64,000 nt of DNA from BOG-908 sp964242595 (GTDB lineage Bacteria > Pseudomonadota > Alphaproteobacteria > Acetobacterales > Acetobacteraceae). A program made the position numbers and the translations under genes. The stretch spans positions 54,711-118,710 of the forward strand of contig CAXTBC010000001.1 in the NCBI GenBank assembly GCA_964242595.1. The letters run 5' to 3'. Below the pieces are notes generated by a model, which worked only from the letters and a program-made list of their open reading frames with translations, had not been told where the DNA came from and searched no databases. Shown in pieces: positions 8,818 through 17,395 of the stretch (the first letter of the stretch is position 1; every line of letters starts with the position of its first letter).

Positions 8818-8876
8818 CCGACAGGAGCAAAAGCTTTTTGGTCCTTTTTCTCGAAAAAGAACTGCTTCCTTGCTTT
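8818..8876 (-). repeat. Family A hairpin repeat, B-type arm
   Basis: AGCAAAAGCTTTTTGGTCC then TTTTTCTCGAAAAAGAACTGCTTCC. The stem is TTTTTC/GAAAAA. It is the reverse-oriented partner of the 8744 copy, 20 bases away, and is nearly the exact reverse complement of the copy at 59634. The A plus B arrangement resembles a bidirectional terminator cassette. Confidence 0.8.
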
Positions 8877-8927
8877 TTTCCCGATCGCGTCCTTTCGCAC
8901 CGCTCCACATGCGCCCAGATACCCTTC

Positions 8928-9494
8928 ATGCGCAAAACCACCACAGTGCTGGCCTTCACGGCGGTGCTCGCCGTCATGCTCGGCATTACCTCCTACTCCG
9001 TCACCCTCTACCGCCTGTTCTGCCAGGCCACCGGCGCCGGCGGCACCACGCAGCGCGTGGCCACCGGCAGCACCAGGCAGACGGACCGCATGGTCACCGT
9101 CTTCTTCGACACTTCCGTCGCCCCGGGGCTGCCCTGGCGCTTCGAGCCGTCCCAGCGCTCCGTCCGCGTTCATCTGGGCCAGGACGCGCTGGCTTTCTTC
9201 GAGGCCACCAACAACTCCGACCACGACATCGTGGGCCACGCCGCCTTCAACGTGACGCCAGACAAGGTCGGACCGTATTTCAAGAAGATCCAGTGCTTCT
9301 GCTTCAACGAGGAACGCCTGCGCGCCGGCGAGCACGTGCAGATGCCCGTCACCTTCTTCGTAGACCCGGACATGATGAACAACCCGGACAGCGCCGACGT
9401 GCACGAGATCACATTGCACTACACTTTCTTCCAGTCCAAACGACCGGGAGACGCGGTGGACCTGTCGCGGTTTGCCAAGAGGTCCGGTAGTTAG
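8928..9494 (+). CDS. ctaG: Cytochrome c oxidase assembly protein CtaG/Cox11
   Basis: 188 residues, the family norm. One N-terminal membrane anchor (TTTVLAFTAVLAVMLGITSYSVTLY), LFCQATGAGGTTQ, VAPGLPWRFEPSQRSVRVHLG, the copper-binding CFCF, and FFVDPDMMNNPD. It delivers copper to the CuB site of cytochrome c oxidase subunit I from the periplasmic side. The ATG at 8928 is the only start that avoids translating the upstream repeat; no strong ribosome binding site is visible. No oxidase subunit genes are nearby, which is unusual because ctaG usually lies in the cox operon. Confidence 0.95.
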   Translation: MRKTTTVLAFTAVLAVMLGITSYSVTLYRLFCQATGAGGTTQRVATGSTRQTDRMVTVFFDTSVAPGLPWRFEPSQRSVRVHLGQDALAFFEATNNSDHDIVGHAAFNVTPDKVGPYFKKIQCFCFNEERLRAGEHVQMPVTFFVDPDMMNNPDSADVHEITLHYTFFQSKRPGDAVDLSRFAKRSGS

Positions 9495-9505
9495 TGTACG
9501 AGGCG

Positions 9506-9560
9506 AGGCCTTCTTTTCTGAAGAAAAGAGGCAAAAGACTTTGTCTGTGCTGTCGCGCAC
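9506..9560 (+). repeat. Family A AT-rich hairpin repeat, copy 2
   Basis: GAGGCCTTCTTTTCTGAAGAAAAGAGGCAAAAGACTTTG followed by CTGTCGCGCACC. The CTTCTTTTC...GAAAAGAG stem begins about 12 bases after the ctaG stop, the position expected of a terminator, but the tail is not a simple run of T. Confidence 0.8.
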
Positions 9561-9626
9561 CCTTCTGCGCAGTGTCGTGACGTAGAAACTTGGTGGCATG
9601 GAAACGGCTGTTTGGCGGGCGGGCTC

Positions 9627-10085
9627 TTGACCGAAATCTACGTTGACGCCGATGCCTGCCCGGTGCGCGAGGAGGTCTACCGCGTCGCCGGCCGTCTGGG
9701 CGTGCACGTCACCGTGGTTTCCAACGGCTCCCGCCCGATCCGTCCCCCAGGTTTGCACTTCGTCCGCATGGTGACGGTGCCGGAAGGCCCCGACATGGCA
9801 GACGACTGGATCGCCGAGCGCGTCACCACCGCCGATGTCTGCGTCACTTCCGACATCCCGCTCGCCGCCCGGTGCCTGGCCGCCGGCGCCCACGCGCTGT
9901 CAGCCTACGGCCGCGTCTGGACGGACGACAACATCGGCACCGCCCTGGCCGGCCGCGCCGTCTCGGCCCATAGGCGTGAGATCGGCTTGCCCACCGGCGG
10001 CCCTGCTACCCTCACCGCGTCCGACCGCTCACGCTTTCTCAGCACGCTCGACACCGTGCTGCAGCGGGCCCGCAGACCGGCGTAG
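9627..10085 (+). CDS. YaiI/YqxD family protein (UPF0178, DUF188)
   Basis: About 152 residues from a TTG start (LTEIYVDADACPV); another TTG lies five codons upstream. Signature features are IYVDADACPVREEVYRVA at the N-terminus, a TVVSNGS stretch, DMADDWIAERV and CVTSDIPLAARCLAAG, with FLSTLDTVLQR near the end. The fold is PIN-like with conserved acidic residues, but no biochemical role is established that I can name. It is a single gene between ctaG and the convergent Flp pilin gene. Confidence 0.9.
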   Translation: MTEIYVDADACPVREEVYRVAGRLGVHVTVVSNGSRPIRPPGLHFVRMVTVPEGPDMADDWIAERVTTADVCVTSDIPLAARCLAAGAHALSAYGRVWTDDNIGTALAGRAVSAHRREIGLPTGGPATLTASDRSRFLSTLDTVLQRARRPA

Positions 10086-10100
10086 CCCCGCATCCTACGC

Positions 10101-10271
10101 TCAGATCGCGCTGCCTACCTTGGAGAACAGGGTGCTGAGCGTCTTGCCGAAGTTCTGGAACGTCGTGACCAGGACGAGGCCCAGGATGCTCGCGATGATG
10201 CCGTATTCGAGTGCGGTCACGCCACGCCTGTCTACCCGCCACGCCGCCATCATCGCTACGAGATCACGCAT
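10101..10271 (-). CDS. Flp/Fap type IVb pilin subunit, solitary
   Basis: 56 residues from the ATG at 10271, preceded by GGGGGAG four bases upstream; this beats an in-frame ATG at 10295. The sequence has a short positive leader, then DRRGVTALEYGIIASILGLVLV, the standard Flp prepilin cleavage and hydrophobic helix (cleavage after Gly, with Glu at mature position 5). Flp pilins assemble Tad-type adhesive pili. No tad/cpa assembly genes are in the window, so processing and assembly must rely on genes elsewhere, if it is used at all. Confidence 0.88.
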   Translation of the reverse strand: MRDLVAMMAAWRVDRRGVTALEYGIIASILGLVLVTTFQNFGKTLSTLFSKVGSAI

Positions 10272-10418
10272 CGGACTCCCCCAACAGCGCGGCAACGGCG
10301 TTCATCGCCCACTCGTGAAACAATTACGCCAACGTAGCTACCAAGTCAATCTATTTTTTGATAGCACGCCGTCGATCTTAGCTTCTGCCTTGCACCTAAA
10401 TAGAGGTTTAACAGGGAC

Positions 10419-11309
10419 TTATCCACGGAGCACACGGTGCTCCGCCTCCGTTTCGTCGTTCTTTTTAGACAAGTCTCCTACCTTGATCCGCGCCAAAGCC
10501 GCCTTCACCGCCTCGACCACCGGCGTCTCCAACCCGTCCGCGACCTCGTTGCGGTCGTAGACATCGAACTCCGCCAAGCGTCTTATAGCCACGTCGCTCG
10601 GATATCCCCGCGCCAACTTGGCCAGCCAGTGCGCGCGCGACCGGGTGAAGTAGTGGTTTACCCGGGCGGCGCCGTATTCCGGCACGTCCAGCCCGACGCC
10701 GGGCAGGATGCCGCCCAGCTCCGGCGCCGGCCACCAATGCATCGCGCGGCCGCGCGGCGTCGCGTAGCTGCCCAGGCGGTGCCCCCGCAGGTCGAAACAA
10801 TGCGGGTTCAGGCAGCGCGCGGCGAAGCCCGGCCGGATGATCGATTTCACGTGCCGTGCCGGGAAGAAGTCGGTCCCCGCCCGCCGCGTGAAGCTCTCCA
10901 CCACCAGCCCGTCCGGAAACGCCTCGTGCCCGTCGGACCCGTAGATCGCCCAGTTCAGTGCTACCCCGCTCCAACCCTCGAAACGGGCCAGGAAGTCGTT
11001 GATCGTCTCGCCGCCCGCCACCACCACGAACTCGTCCGAGTCGACGAAAGCCATCCAGTCGAACTCCAGCCGGTACGCCTCGCAAGCCGCCCAGTACGCC
11101 GCCACCTGGCTGTCCGGCCCGGCATGCGGCCAGTGGTGGACGCGTATGTCGTGCAGCGCGGCCGCCGCCTTGACGATCTCTGCCGTCCCGTCGTCGGATC
11201 GGTTGTCGAAGATGATCTGCGTGTCGAACCCGGCCACCGCGTGGAAGGCGATCCACTCGGCAATGTCGCGGGCCTCGTTGCGCACGATCAGGCAGATGGC
11301 GGATTTCAT
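10419..11309 (-). CDS. Glycosyltransferase family 2/92-like (PF13704 type)
   Basis: 296 residues from the ATG at 11309 (MKSAICLIVRNEA). The N-terminus is the Glyco_tranf_2_4 form: CLIVRNEARDIAEWIAFH, then IIFDNRSDDGT, and the DxD-like AFVDSDEFVV near residue 110. A later AARVNHYFTRSRAHWLAK segment is common in these enzymes. It probably transfers a sugar to cell-surface glycan, with substrate unknown. It diverges from the next gene with only 35 bases between starts, so the two share one promoter region. It is near, but not contiguous with, the exopolysaccharide genes. Confidence 0.8.
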   Translation of the reverse strand: MKSAICLIVRNEARDIAEWIAFHAVAGFDTQIIFDNRSDDGTAEIVKAAAALHDIRVHHWPHAGPDSQVAAYWAACEAYRLEFDWMAFVDSDEFVVVAGGETINDFLARFEGWSGVALNWAIYGSDGHEAFPDGLVVESFTRRAGTDFFPARHVKSIIRPGFAARCLNPHCFDLRGHRLGSYATPRGRAMHWWPAPELGGILPGVGLDVPEYGAARVNHYFTRSRAHWLAKLARGYPSDVAIRRLAEFDVYDRNEVADGLETPVVEAVKAALARIKVGDLSKKNDETEAEHRVLRG

Positions 11310-11344
11310 GGACCAGTGTCGCGGTTCTGAGGAGTGTTGCGTAG

Positions 11345-12547
11345 GTGGCTGAGACCCTGGCCGTTCAAGCATGGCGACCGGGCGATAGCCAGCCGGCCCC
11401 TGTCATCGAAGTCTCGCCCATGGGTGCGGTGGGCAACCGCATGATCCAATACATGGCCGCCCTGGCCCTGGCCCAACGCGTGCCCAACGCCGTGCTGGCC
11501 AAGATCCACCTGCCCGAATGGGGCATCCAGATCCCTCCGCTGGCCCATCCGCCCGAGCCGAGCCTGACGGTGCGTGCTCCGCTGCTGGACCTGCCTGGCC
11601 TGGCCCACGCGCTCAACGGCGCCGCGCTGCGCCGCGTGGTCATCGAGACCTACGCGCAGGACATCGCCAACTTCCTGCCGCCCGCCGCCTACCGCGCCAC
11701 GTTTCCCACCCCGTCGGTCCGCGGCACCGGCCCGCGCGAGCTGCTGTGCAACATCCGCCAGGGCGAGATCCTCGACGCCCGCCACCCCGACTACGTCCTG
11801 GTGCCGATCGACTTCTACGCCGAGCTCGCCGAGACGACCGGCCTGTCCCCCGTCTTCATGGGCCAGGTCGAGGATTCGTCCTACATGGACGCGCTGCGCC
11901 GCCGCTTCCCCGCCGCCCGCATGGTGCCCAGCCAGGGCGCCATCGCCGACTTCGCCTTCATCCGCACCAGTTGCCACATCGTGCCGGCCGTCAGCACCTT
12001 CAGCTGGCTTGCCGCCTGGCTGTCGGAAGCCGAGACCATCCACTTGCCCGTGCTGGGCCTGTTCAACCCCGCCCAGGCCCGCAGCACCCGCCTGCTGCCG
12101 TCGGAGGACCCGCGCTACCGCTTCACCCTGTTCCCGCACCACTACGCCGTCCCGGTGGAGGGCTTCGCCGCCGCCCACGCCGCGCTACGCCACCTGTGGC
12201 GCGCCATGCCGGCCGGCACGCTCCTGCCCCTGATGGCTCGCGAGCCCCCGCCGCGCGACCCCGCCGCAACCCTGGCCGCGTTCGACGAAGCCTACTACCT
12301 CGCCCGCCACCCCGACGTGGCCGCCGTGGTGGCCGCCGGCCACATGCCCAGCGGCCGCCACCATTTCGAGCATTACGGCCTAGCGGAAGGCCGGGACAGC
12401 GTAGCCGTCGACAGCGCCTGGTACTGCACCGCCTACCCAATCGCAGCGATAGAGCTGGGCGAAGGCTACGCCTGGGACCCGGCCGACCACTGGGTCAGGA
12501 TCGGGCGGGCGAGGGGATACCGAAGAAGCAAACAAGCCGTCCTTTAG
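11345..12547 (+). CDS. GT11-like (fucosyltransferase-related) protein with C-terminal HPDV-repeat domain
   Basis: 400 residues from a GTG start; GAGGAG lies about 11 bases upstream. I read a distant alpha-1,2-fucosyltransferase (GT11) pattern. GNRMIQYMAALALA resembles the usual GNQLFQYA, LLCNIRQGEIL resembles the HIRRGDYL box, HPDYVLVPIDFY follows, and STFSWLAAWL matches the NSTFSWWGAWL box. After about residue 300 a separate module appears: FDEAYYLARHPDVAAVV and HFEHYGLAEGR, a short repeat found in various bacterial surface or glycan proteins. The RRGD-type arginine is partly changed (RQGE), so catalytic activity is uncertain. Confidence 0.6.
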   Translation: MAETLAVQAWRPGDSQPAPVIEVSPMGAVGNRMIQYMAALALAQRVPNAVLAKIHLPEWGIQIPPLAHPPEPSLTVRAPLLDLPGLAHALNGAALRRVVIETYAQDIANFLPPAAYRATFPTPSVRGTGPRELLCNIRQGEILDARHPDYVLVPIDFYAELAETTGLSPVFMGQVEDSSYMDALRRRFPAARMVPSQGAIADFAFIRTSCHIVPAVSTFSWLAAWLSEAETIHLPVLGLFNPAQARSTRLLPSEDPRYRFTLFPHHYAVPVEGFAAAHAALRHLWRAMPAGTLLPLMAREPPPRDPAATLAAFDEAYYLARHPDVAAVVAAGHMPSGRHHFEHYGLAEGRDSVAVDSAWYCTAYPIAAIELGEGYAWDPADHWVRIGRARGYRRSKQAVL

Positions 12548-12925
12548 AGCGGGACCGGTTACTCTGACTGATATTCAGTCTCAACCTCGCGCGCCGTCCG
12601 GATCAGGTTACTGGCCGGGTTGGGAAAGTCTCATAATCATTCGGAAACCGGCACTCCGGCTGCTACATGATTCACGAGAACTTGATTTCAGCGTTCTTTC
12701 CGTCACTGATCGCTTTTTAGCGGACTCATGAGAAACAACGGTCGACGCTGCCCGTTAAGCCTCCCACATGGCGGTTTTCTGAAACTAGTGCGCGTTATGC
12801 GTCGTAAAGAGGCAAGAAACGACCCATTCTGATGCGCAGTCTCAAGAAAGGAACGGTTTGGCGCGTTTCAAATCTGCCCGTAAGCATACCCATGTCCTGC
12901 ATACCGGACTTCTGAGGAGTGGTTG
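12548..12925. other. Intergenic region upstream of the TetR gene
   Basis: About 380 bases of visibly lower GC than the flanking transferase gene. Apart from a 15-base palindrome near its left end I see no gene or other signal. A shift in base composition begins here and continues into the TetR gene, suggesting separate origin from the polysaccharide region. Confidence 0.5.
12566..12580. promoter_or_regulatory. Perfect palindrome GACTGA-TAT-TCAGTC, possible TetR-type operator
   Basis: Six-base inverted arms with a three-base centre, of the size many TetR-family dimers bind. It lies about 345 bases before the TetR start, far for autoregulation, and I found no second copy upstream of the efflux operon. 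It is a candidate only. Confidence 0.3.
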
Positions 12926-13579
12926 GTGCTTACAATAGAAAAGCTAGAGTTCTCACGGAAACTACCTCGTCAAAAAAGATCCATAAACACTGTAGCGATA
13001 ATACTGGAAGCTGCTGCTCAGGTATTACACACAAAAGGTGAAAAAGCGTTTTCGACAAAGTCCGTTGCTGAACGGGCCGGTGTTTCTATAGGAACGCTCT
13101 ACCAATACTTTTCCAACATCGATGCCATTCTGGTCGCTCTAGCAGACCTGAGACGGCAACGCGTGTCTCTGCAGACGCGAGCTCTCCTCGGTCGGCGGGA
13201 TTACTCCTGCTCGTTAGAGGCTCCTTGCGCTCTCATCCAAATCTTCATCGATTACTATGTACACCGTGCTCAGATGCCTCGGCAGAGTGCGCTGATAGAC
13301 GAGCTCAAGAAGGAACGACGCATTACGCCGCTGGACAGCGAGTTTGTAGAATTGATGTCGGCCTGTTGGAGCGAAACTCAGCCTGGTGACAGCCGCATGG
13401 CAATGAGGCTGCACGCGCAGGTGTTGCTGAGGGCACTTCGTGGCGTGTTGTACGTTACCATGCTCGAAGACGAGTCTCTGTTGTCGTCATCGGCCTTGAA
13501 GGATGCACTTCTTAAGATCGTCATCGCCCTTGAGCCCGCCGGCTTTCGGATGCAGTCGGAGGCGGCGACACGGCCATGA
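12926..13579 (+). CDS. TetR/AcrR family transcriptional regulator
   Basis: 217 residues from the GTG at 12926, with GAGGAG six bases upstream; a TTG one codon earlier is also in frame. Residues about 14-65 are the TetR helix-turn-helix: RQKRSINTVAIILEAAAQVL, STKSVAERAGVSIGTLYQYF. The C-terminal helical ligand domain is not recognisable by eye. It is convergent with the efflux operon, with only five bases between the two stop codons. This suggests, by context alone, that it controls that operon. Codon use is less GC-biased than its neighbours. Confidence 0.9.
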   Translation: MLTIEKLEFSRKLPRQKRSINTVAIILEAAAQVLHTKGEKAFSTKSVAERAGVSIGTLYQYFSNIDAILVALADLRRQRVSLQTRALLGRRDYSCSLEAPCALIQIFIDYYVHRAQMPRQSALIDELKKERRITPLDSEFVELMSACWSETQPGDSRMAMRLHAQVLLRALRGVLYVTMLEDESLLSSSALKDALLKIVIALEPAGFRMQSEAATRP

Positions 13580-13584
13580 TCACC

Positions 13585-15165
13585 TCAAGGAGCCGCCGTC
13601 CCAACATGCGTGATGGAAGACGTCAGGTCCCGAGCATCCTGCGCTGACGTCAGCTGTCCCGTCGCAAAGGCCAGGGCCGCAGCCGTCGCCAGGACCTGCG
13701 CGTGCACGCTCGCGACGATACTGGCAGCCGTGCCGAGCGATGTCTCTGCGTTACTCGCATCCGTCAGTGTTCCCACGCCGTGCCGGTAGGCATCCGCCGC
13801 CGAGTCGAACGCGGTCTGCGAGGCCGTCCGCAGCGCCACGGCTGCCTCGTATTGCGTGAGCCCGGCGGTGAGTTCGTCGTAGTTCAACGCCACCTGGCGC
13901 AACGCCTGTTGCTGCGCGAGCTGCAACGTGTCAACCGCCTCGGCAGCAGCCGACTGCGCCAGCCTTATGCTGTTCTGCAACGAGCCGCCCTGGTAGAACG
14001 TCCATCGGAAGTCCAGGTAGATGCCGGCCTCGGTTCCGCTGATCTTCGTCGATGGCAGGTTGTCCGTCGATATCTCTCCGAACTTGCCGCTTCCCTTGGT
14101 GCTCAGCAGGATTTGAGGAAACAGCGCCGAGCGTGCCGCGGTCACCTGCGCCTGGCTGGCGCGCAGTTTTGCCAGGTCGGCCAGCAGGTCCGGCCGCCGC
14201 TCCAGCGCCGTTTGCATCAGATGCTGCAGTGTCGTCCCGGCCTGACGCGGCACCGTCTGGTCGGGCGGGAACGCCACATGCAGCGGTGCCTCTGGCGGAG
14301 ACCCCATGGCAGCGAGCAGGCTGTACACCGCTGCCCTGCGGGTAGTTGCAGCCTGGGCGACCGTGTAGCGGGCCTGCGCCACGGAACGGCGGGCCATGTC
14401 GACATCGGTCACCGTTCCCTCCCCGTGGCGCAGCATCTGCTCGGCGGAGTCGAGCAGGAGTTGCGCGTTCTTCAGTGACTGCGCCGCCGCGCCGGATTGG
14501 GCGTTCGCAGCGCCGAGCTCCAGGTACGCGCGCGATACCTCCAGGATCAGCTCCTGGTGGACGGCGGTGAAGGAGACGTTGGCTGCATATGACGCCTGTT
14601 TAGCCGCCAGGACGTTGGCGGCGCGTCCGCCGAAATCGAGCAGCAGGTAGCTCATGGTCACCGCGGGAAAGATGCCCTCGGCGGTGGACGTGAAGTAGCC
14701 GTTCTTGTTGAGGTAGGTGGGCAGCGGAGTAACGCTTCGCTGGTAGCCGCCCAGCGCGTCCACGGTGAGGTCGGGCAGGTAGGCGGCGCGGCTGATGCCA
14801 ACCGAGATGGCGGCCTGGCGCGCCTGCTCCCAGGCGATGCGTGTCTGCTTGTTGCTGCGCTGGGCGATGTCGATCAGTTCGATCAGACTGTACTCGTGTG
14901 CGGGGTCGATGGCCGGCTGGTCGTCCGGCCACGGCAGGGCCGAATCGTGCGGCAGGTCGTAACGTTCCGGCACGGCGCCCGAGGTGAGCGGCGCGGTGCC
15001 GGCGTCCGGCGGCGCGGTATCAGGCGCGGCACCCGGCTTGTCCACCGTCGTGCGCCACGGGGTGCTGGGCGAGGCCGGCGCCAGGTCGCGCGTGTCGTTA
15101 CAGCCGGAGGCCGGCAGCGCCAGCGTGAGGAGCAGCCCCAGCCGCCGCCAGTCAGGCGCGTGCAC
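13585..15165 (-). CDS. NodT/TolC-type outer membrane efflux lipoprotein
   Basis: 526 residues. The GTG start at 15165 lies inside the end of the FUSC gene (14-base overlap). A signal peptide ends in PASGC, giving a lipidated Cys. Two repeated outer-membrane-efflux halves follow (LIDIAQRSNKQTRIAWEQARQAA, then RRPDLLADLAKLRASQAQVTAARSALFPQ), each with long coiled-coil helices. It should form the trimeric channel of the efflux system encoded upstream. It is the last gene of the four-gene operon and ends tail-to-tail with the TetR gene. Confidence 0.92.
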   Translation of the reverse strand: MHAPDWRRLGLLLTLALPASGCNDTRDLAPASPSTPWRTTVDKPGAAPDTAPPDAGTAPLTSGAVPERYDLPHDSALPWPDDQPAIDPAHEYSLIELIDIAQRSNKQTRIAWEQARQAAISVGISRAAYLPDLTVDALGGYQRSVTPLPTYLNKNGYFTSTAEGIFPAVTMSYLLLDFGGRAANVLAAKQASYAANVSFTAVHQELILEVSRAYLELGAANAQSGAAAQSLKNAQLLLDSAEQMLRHGEGTVTDVDMARRSVAQARYTVAQAATTRRAAVYSLLAAMGSPPEAPLHVAFPPDQTVPRQAGTTLQHLMQTALERRPDLLADLAKLRASQAQVTAARSALFPQILLSTKGSGKFGEISTDNLPSTKISGTEAGIYLDFRWTFYQGGSLQNSIRLAQSAAAEAVDTLQLAQQQALRQVALNYDELTAGLTQYEAAVALRTASQTAFDSAADAYRHGVGTLTDASNAETSLGTAASIVASVHAQVLATAAALAFATGQLTSAQDARDLTSSITHVGTAAP

Positions 15166-17395
15166 TTACTGCGTCCGGAACAGGAGCCCGCGTTGCACGT
15201 GCGGTGTCCGCGCCGACGGCCCGGATCATGGCGACGGCATCGTCATGCAGGATCCCGAACCAAGCTGCCCGCGCCGAGAGGTGCGTTGCGGCCTCGTCGT
15301 CCGGGGCCGCGTCCGCAAAGCCGGGCGGACGCGGCAGCGCCGCCAGGAGTTCGCCGCCTCCCGCACCTGTCCGCATCCACCTTGCGCAGGCCTGGAACCA
15401 GGCCGCCATCGCCTCCTGGTAAGCTCGCGCCGCCTCGCGTGCCGGGCGCGAGATCACGGCGCGCACCGGGTCAGGCACCTGGTGGGCCAGGATCATGGAG
15501 ACGGGGAGCACCAACGCCTGCAGGCTGGCAACCGATCCCGCATCGACCAGCCGGCGTTCGCGGTCCGGGTGCAGCCGGTCTGGCCGCATCCGGGTCGTCT
15601 CGTAAGGGTCATCCACCAGCATGGCCTGGGCGCCTGCGATGGCTGCGTCGAACTTCTGTCGGACCTTGGTGCCTTCGTCAGCCGAACCCGCCTTCGGGCT
15701 TCGGATCTCCATCAACTTGGCCAACTGGTCGAACGCCTGGCTCAGGTTCTTCCGCACGGTCACCGCCACGCTGACCGGCCAGACTGTGGTGAAGACGACG
15801 TAAACCGTCACGTCGCCAAGCAGGATGCCGACGAGACGGTCCCGGGCGCTCTCCATGTCCAGGGTCGGCCCGTAACCCGACAGGATACAGGCGTAGAACG
15901 CGATGGCGATCTGCTGGCCGGCGTAGTTGCTCCGCTCGCTTCCGCTCTTGATCCAGCTCGCCAGGGCGATGGGCCCGGACATGACGAGCAGCAGGTCGGC
16001 CAGGGTGGTCATGCTCGGCATCAGCAGCAGGATGGTGCCGATGCCGAGTACTCCGCCGATCAGACAGCCGCTCACGCGCAGCACCGCCTTGTGGATCGTC
16101 TGGCCAGTGGTTTCGAGCGAAACGACGAAAACCGTGATCAGGCAGGTGCCGATGCCCGACCAGTTGGTCAGCCGCTCGACGAAGTAGCAGAACATCGCTG
16201 CCATAGTGAGCTTCAGGCCGTAACGCACGTAGTCGGGGTTGCTCCACGCATCGGCGACCAGGAGCCCGCCTGGGGGCTTGTCCGGCGTCTTCGGCTTCGC
16301 CTTCGTCCCGCCGGGCTCATCGCGCAGGACGTACAGGATCTTCTCGAGCACGGCGGACAGCTCATCGAACACCGGAACGAGGCCGCCCGGCATCCGCCTG
16401 TCCTGGCCGCCCAGGGACGGCGGCGTGGCGTCGGCACCCCCGGTGACCGCGGTACCTGTCCGCAACGCCTGTTCCGCGGCCCGGCAGTCGCGCGCCGCGC
16501 CCTGGAGCATCCTGTCCGGCCCGTCCTGGGAAAGACGGTGCCAGGCAAGCAGCACGAGGCAGAGCCGGTCGATCTCGACGATCAGCATCTCGGCTACCTC
16601 CTTGTGCGGCGAACCCGGGTGCCATTGACCGGCCGACCCGTGCAGCTTCAGCAACTTGGCCGTGCCTTGCCGCGCCAGAGTGGCGAGTTGCGCCGCCGCC
16701 TGCGGAGATCCCTCACAGACGCGCGCCGCCGCGCCGAGGCGGGCGGCGAGCTCGTCGCGAAGTACCTGCGCCGGGTCGCGCCCGGCAACCTTGTTGACGA
16801 TGAACAGCAAGAACACGGCCAGGCCCATCTCGAAGGCAGTCCACATCAAGCTGTGGACGAGCGACTCCGTCGGCGACATGAACAGGATGTTTGGCAGGGC
16901 GTTGCTGGTGGTGTTGCCCGACACGTAGGTCTGCTCCGCCGCGCCTTGCAGCAGCTGGTCGCCCTGGGGAAGGTTGTACACCAGCCACATGCCGAAGATC
17001 TGCAGGGCGTGCCCGAGCTTGGCCCCTTTGGCCAGGAAACCCGTCACGAACGTCAGCAGCACCATGAGCGGCAGCCGCAAGGCCGGCTGAGACAGGCTGA
17101 CCATGAAGACGAGCACGGCCGCGGCGGTCGCTGTCATCAGGGCCCCCACGCCGGCTATGGAGGTGGCCGTCGTGGCACCGGCATCGTTGCCGGAGACGAT
17201 GAAGCCGGCATAAGCGAATATCAGTATGTCGGGCAGGCGGAACATCTCGCCGATGGTCACCGTCAGCAGGGTGAACAGTGTCAGCCGTATCGTGTTGCCG
17301 ACCCGCCCCGGCGTCGGTTTCATCTCCCGCCGCAGCAGCGCGAGCACACCTGGCGGGTCGCCGACGTCCACCGCGGGGGGCGTGTGCCCGCTCAC
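15152..17395 (-). CDS. FUSC-family inner membrane efflux protein (AaeB-like)
   Basis: 747 residues from the GTG at 17395, which overlaps the adaptor stop as GTGA; an upstream ATG in the same frame would only read across the adaptor gene. The architecture is the FUSC/AaeB one: a hydrophobic N-terminal block (IRLTLFTLLTVTIGEMFRLPD, ILIFAYAGFIVSG, ATAAAVLVFMVSLSQPALRLP), a soluble middle (about 220-390), then a second block (LKLTMAAMFCYFVERLTNWSGIG, ASWIKSGSERSNYAGQQIAIAFYACI). AaeB relatives export aromatic carboxylic acids using the proton gradient. Substrate here is unknown. Confidence 0.9.
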   Translation of the reverse strand: MSGHTPPAVDVGDPPGVLALLRREMKPTPGRVGNTIRLTLFTLLTVTIGEMFRLPDILIFAYAGFIVSGNDAGATTATSIAGVGALMTATAAAVLVFMVSLSQPALRLPLMVLLTFVTGFLAKGAKLGHALQIFGMWLVYNLPQGDQLLQGAAEQTYVSGNTTSNALPNILFMSPTESLVHSLMWTAFEMGLAVFLLFIVNKVAGRDPAQVLRDELAARLGAAARVCEGSPQAAAQLATLARQGTAKLLKLHGSAGQWHPGSPHKEVAEMLIVEIDRLCLVLLAWHRLSQDGPDRMLQGAARDCRAAEQALRTGTAVTGGADATPPSLGGQDRRMPGGLVPVFDELSAVLEKILYVLRDEPGGTKAKPKTPDKPPGGLLVADAWSNPDYVRYGLKLTMAAMFCYFVERLTNWSGIGTCLITVFVVSLETTGQTIHKAVLRVSGCLIGGVLGIGTILLLMPSMTTLADLLLVMSGPIALASWIKSGSERSNYAGQQIAIAFYACILSGYGPTLDMESARDRLVGILLGDVTVYVVFTTVWPVSVAVTVRKNLSQAFDQLAKLMEIRSPKAGSADEGTKVRQKFDAAIAGAQAMLVDDPYETTRMRPDRLHPDRERRLVDAGSVASLQALVLPVSMILAHQVPDPVRAVISRPAREAARAYQEAMAAWFQACARWMRTGAGGGELLAALPRPPGFADAAPDDEAATHLSARAAWFGILHDDAVAMIRAVGADTARATRAPVPDAVSARA

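Noticed and set aside
7506..9893. Minus-strand open frame of about 795 codons across the exporter, AraC remnant and ctaG
   Set aside because: Runs antisense through three recognisable genes and two repeats; sequence is low complexity.
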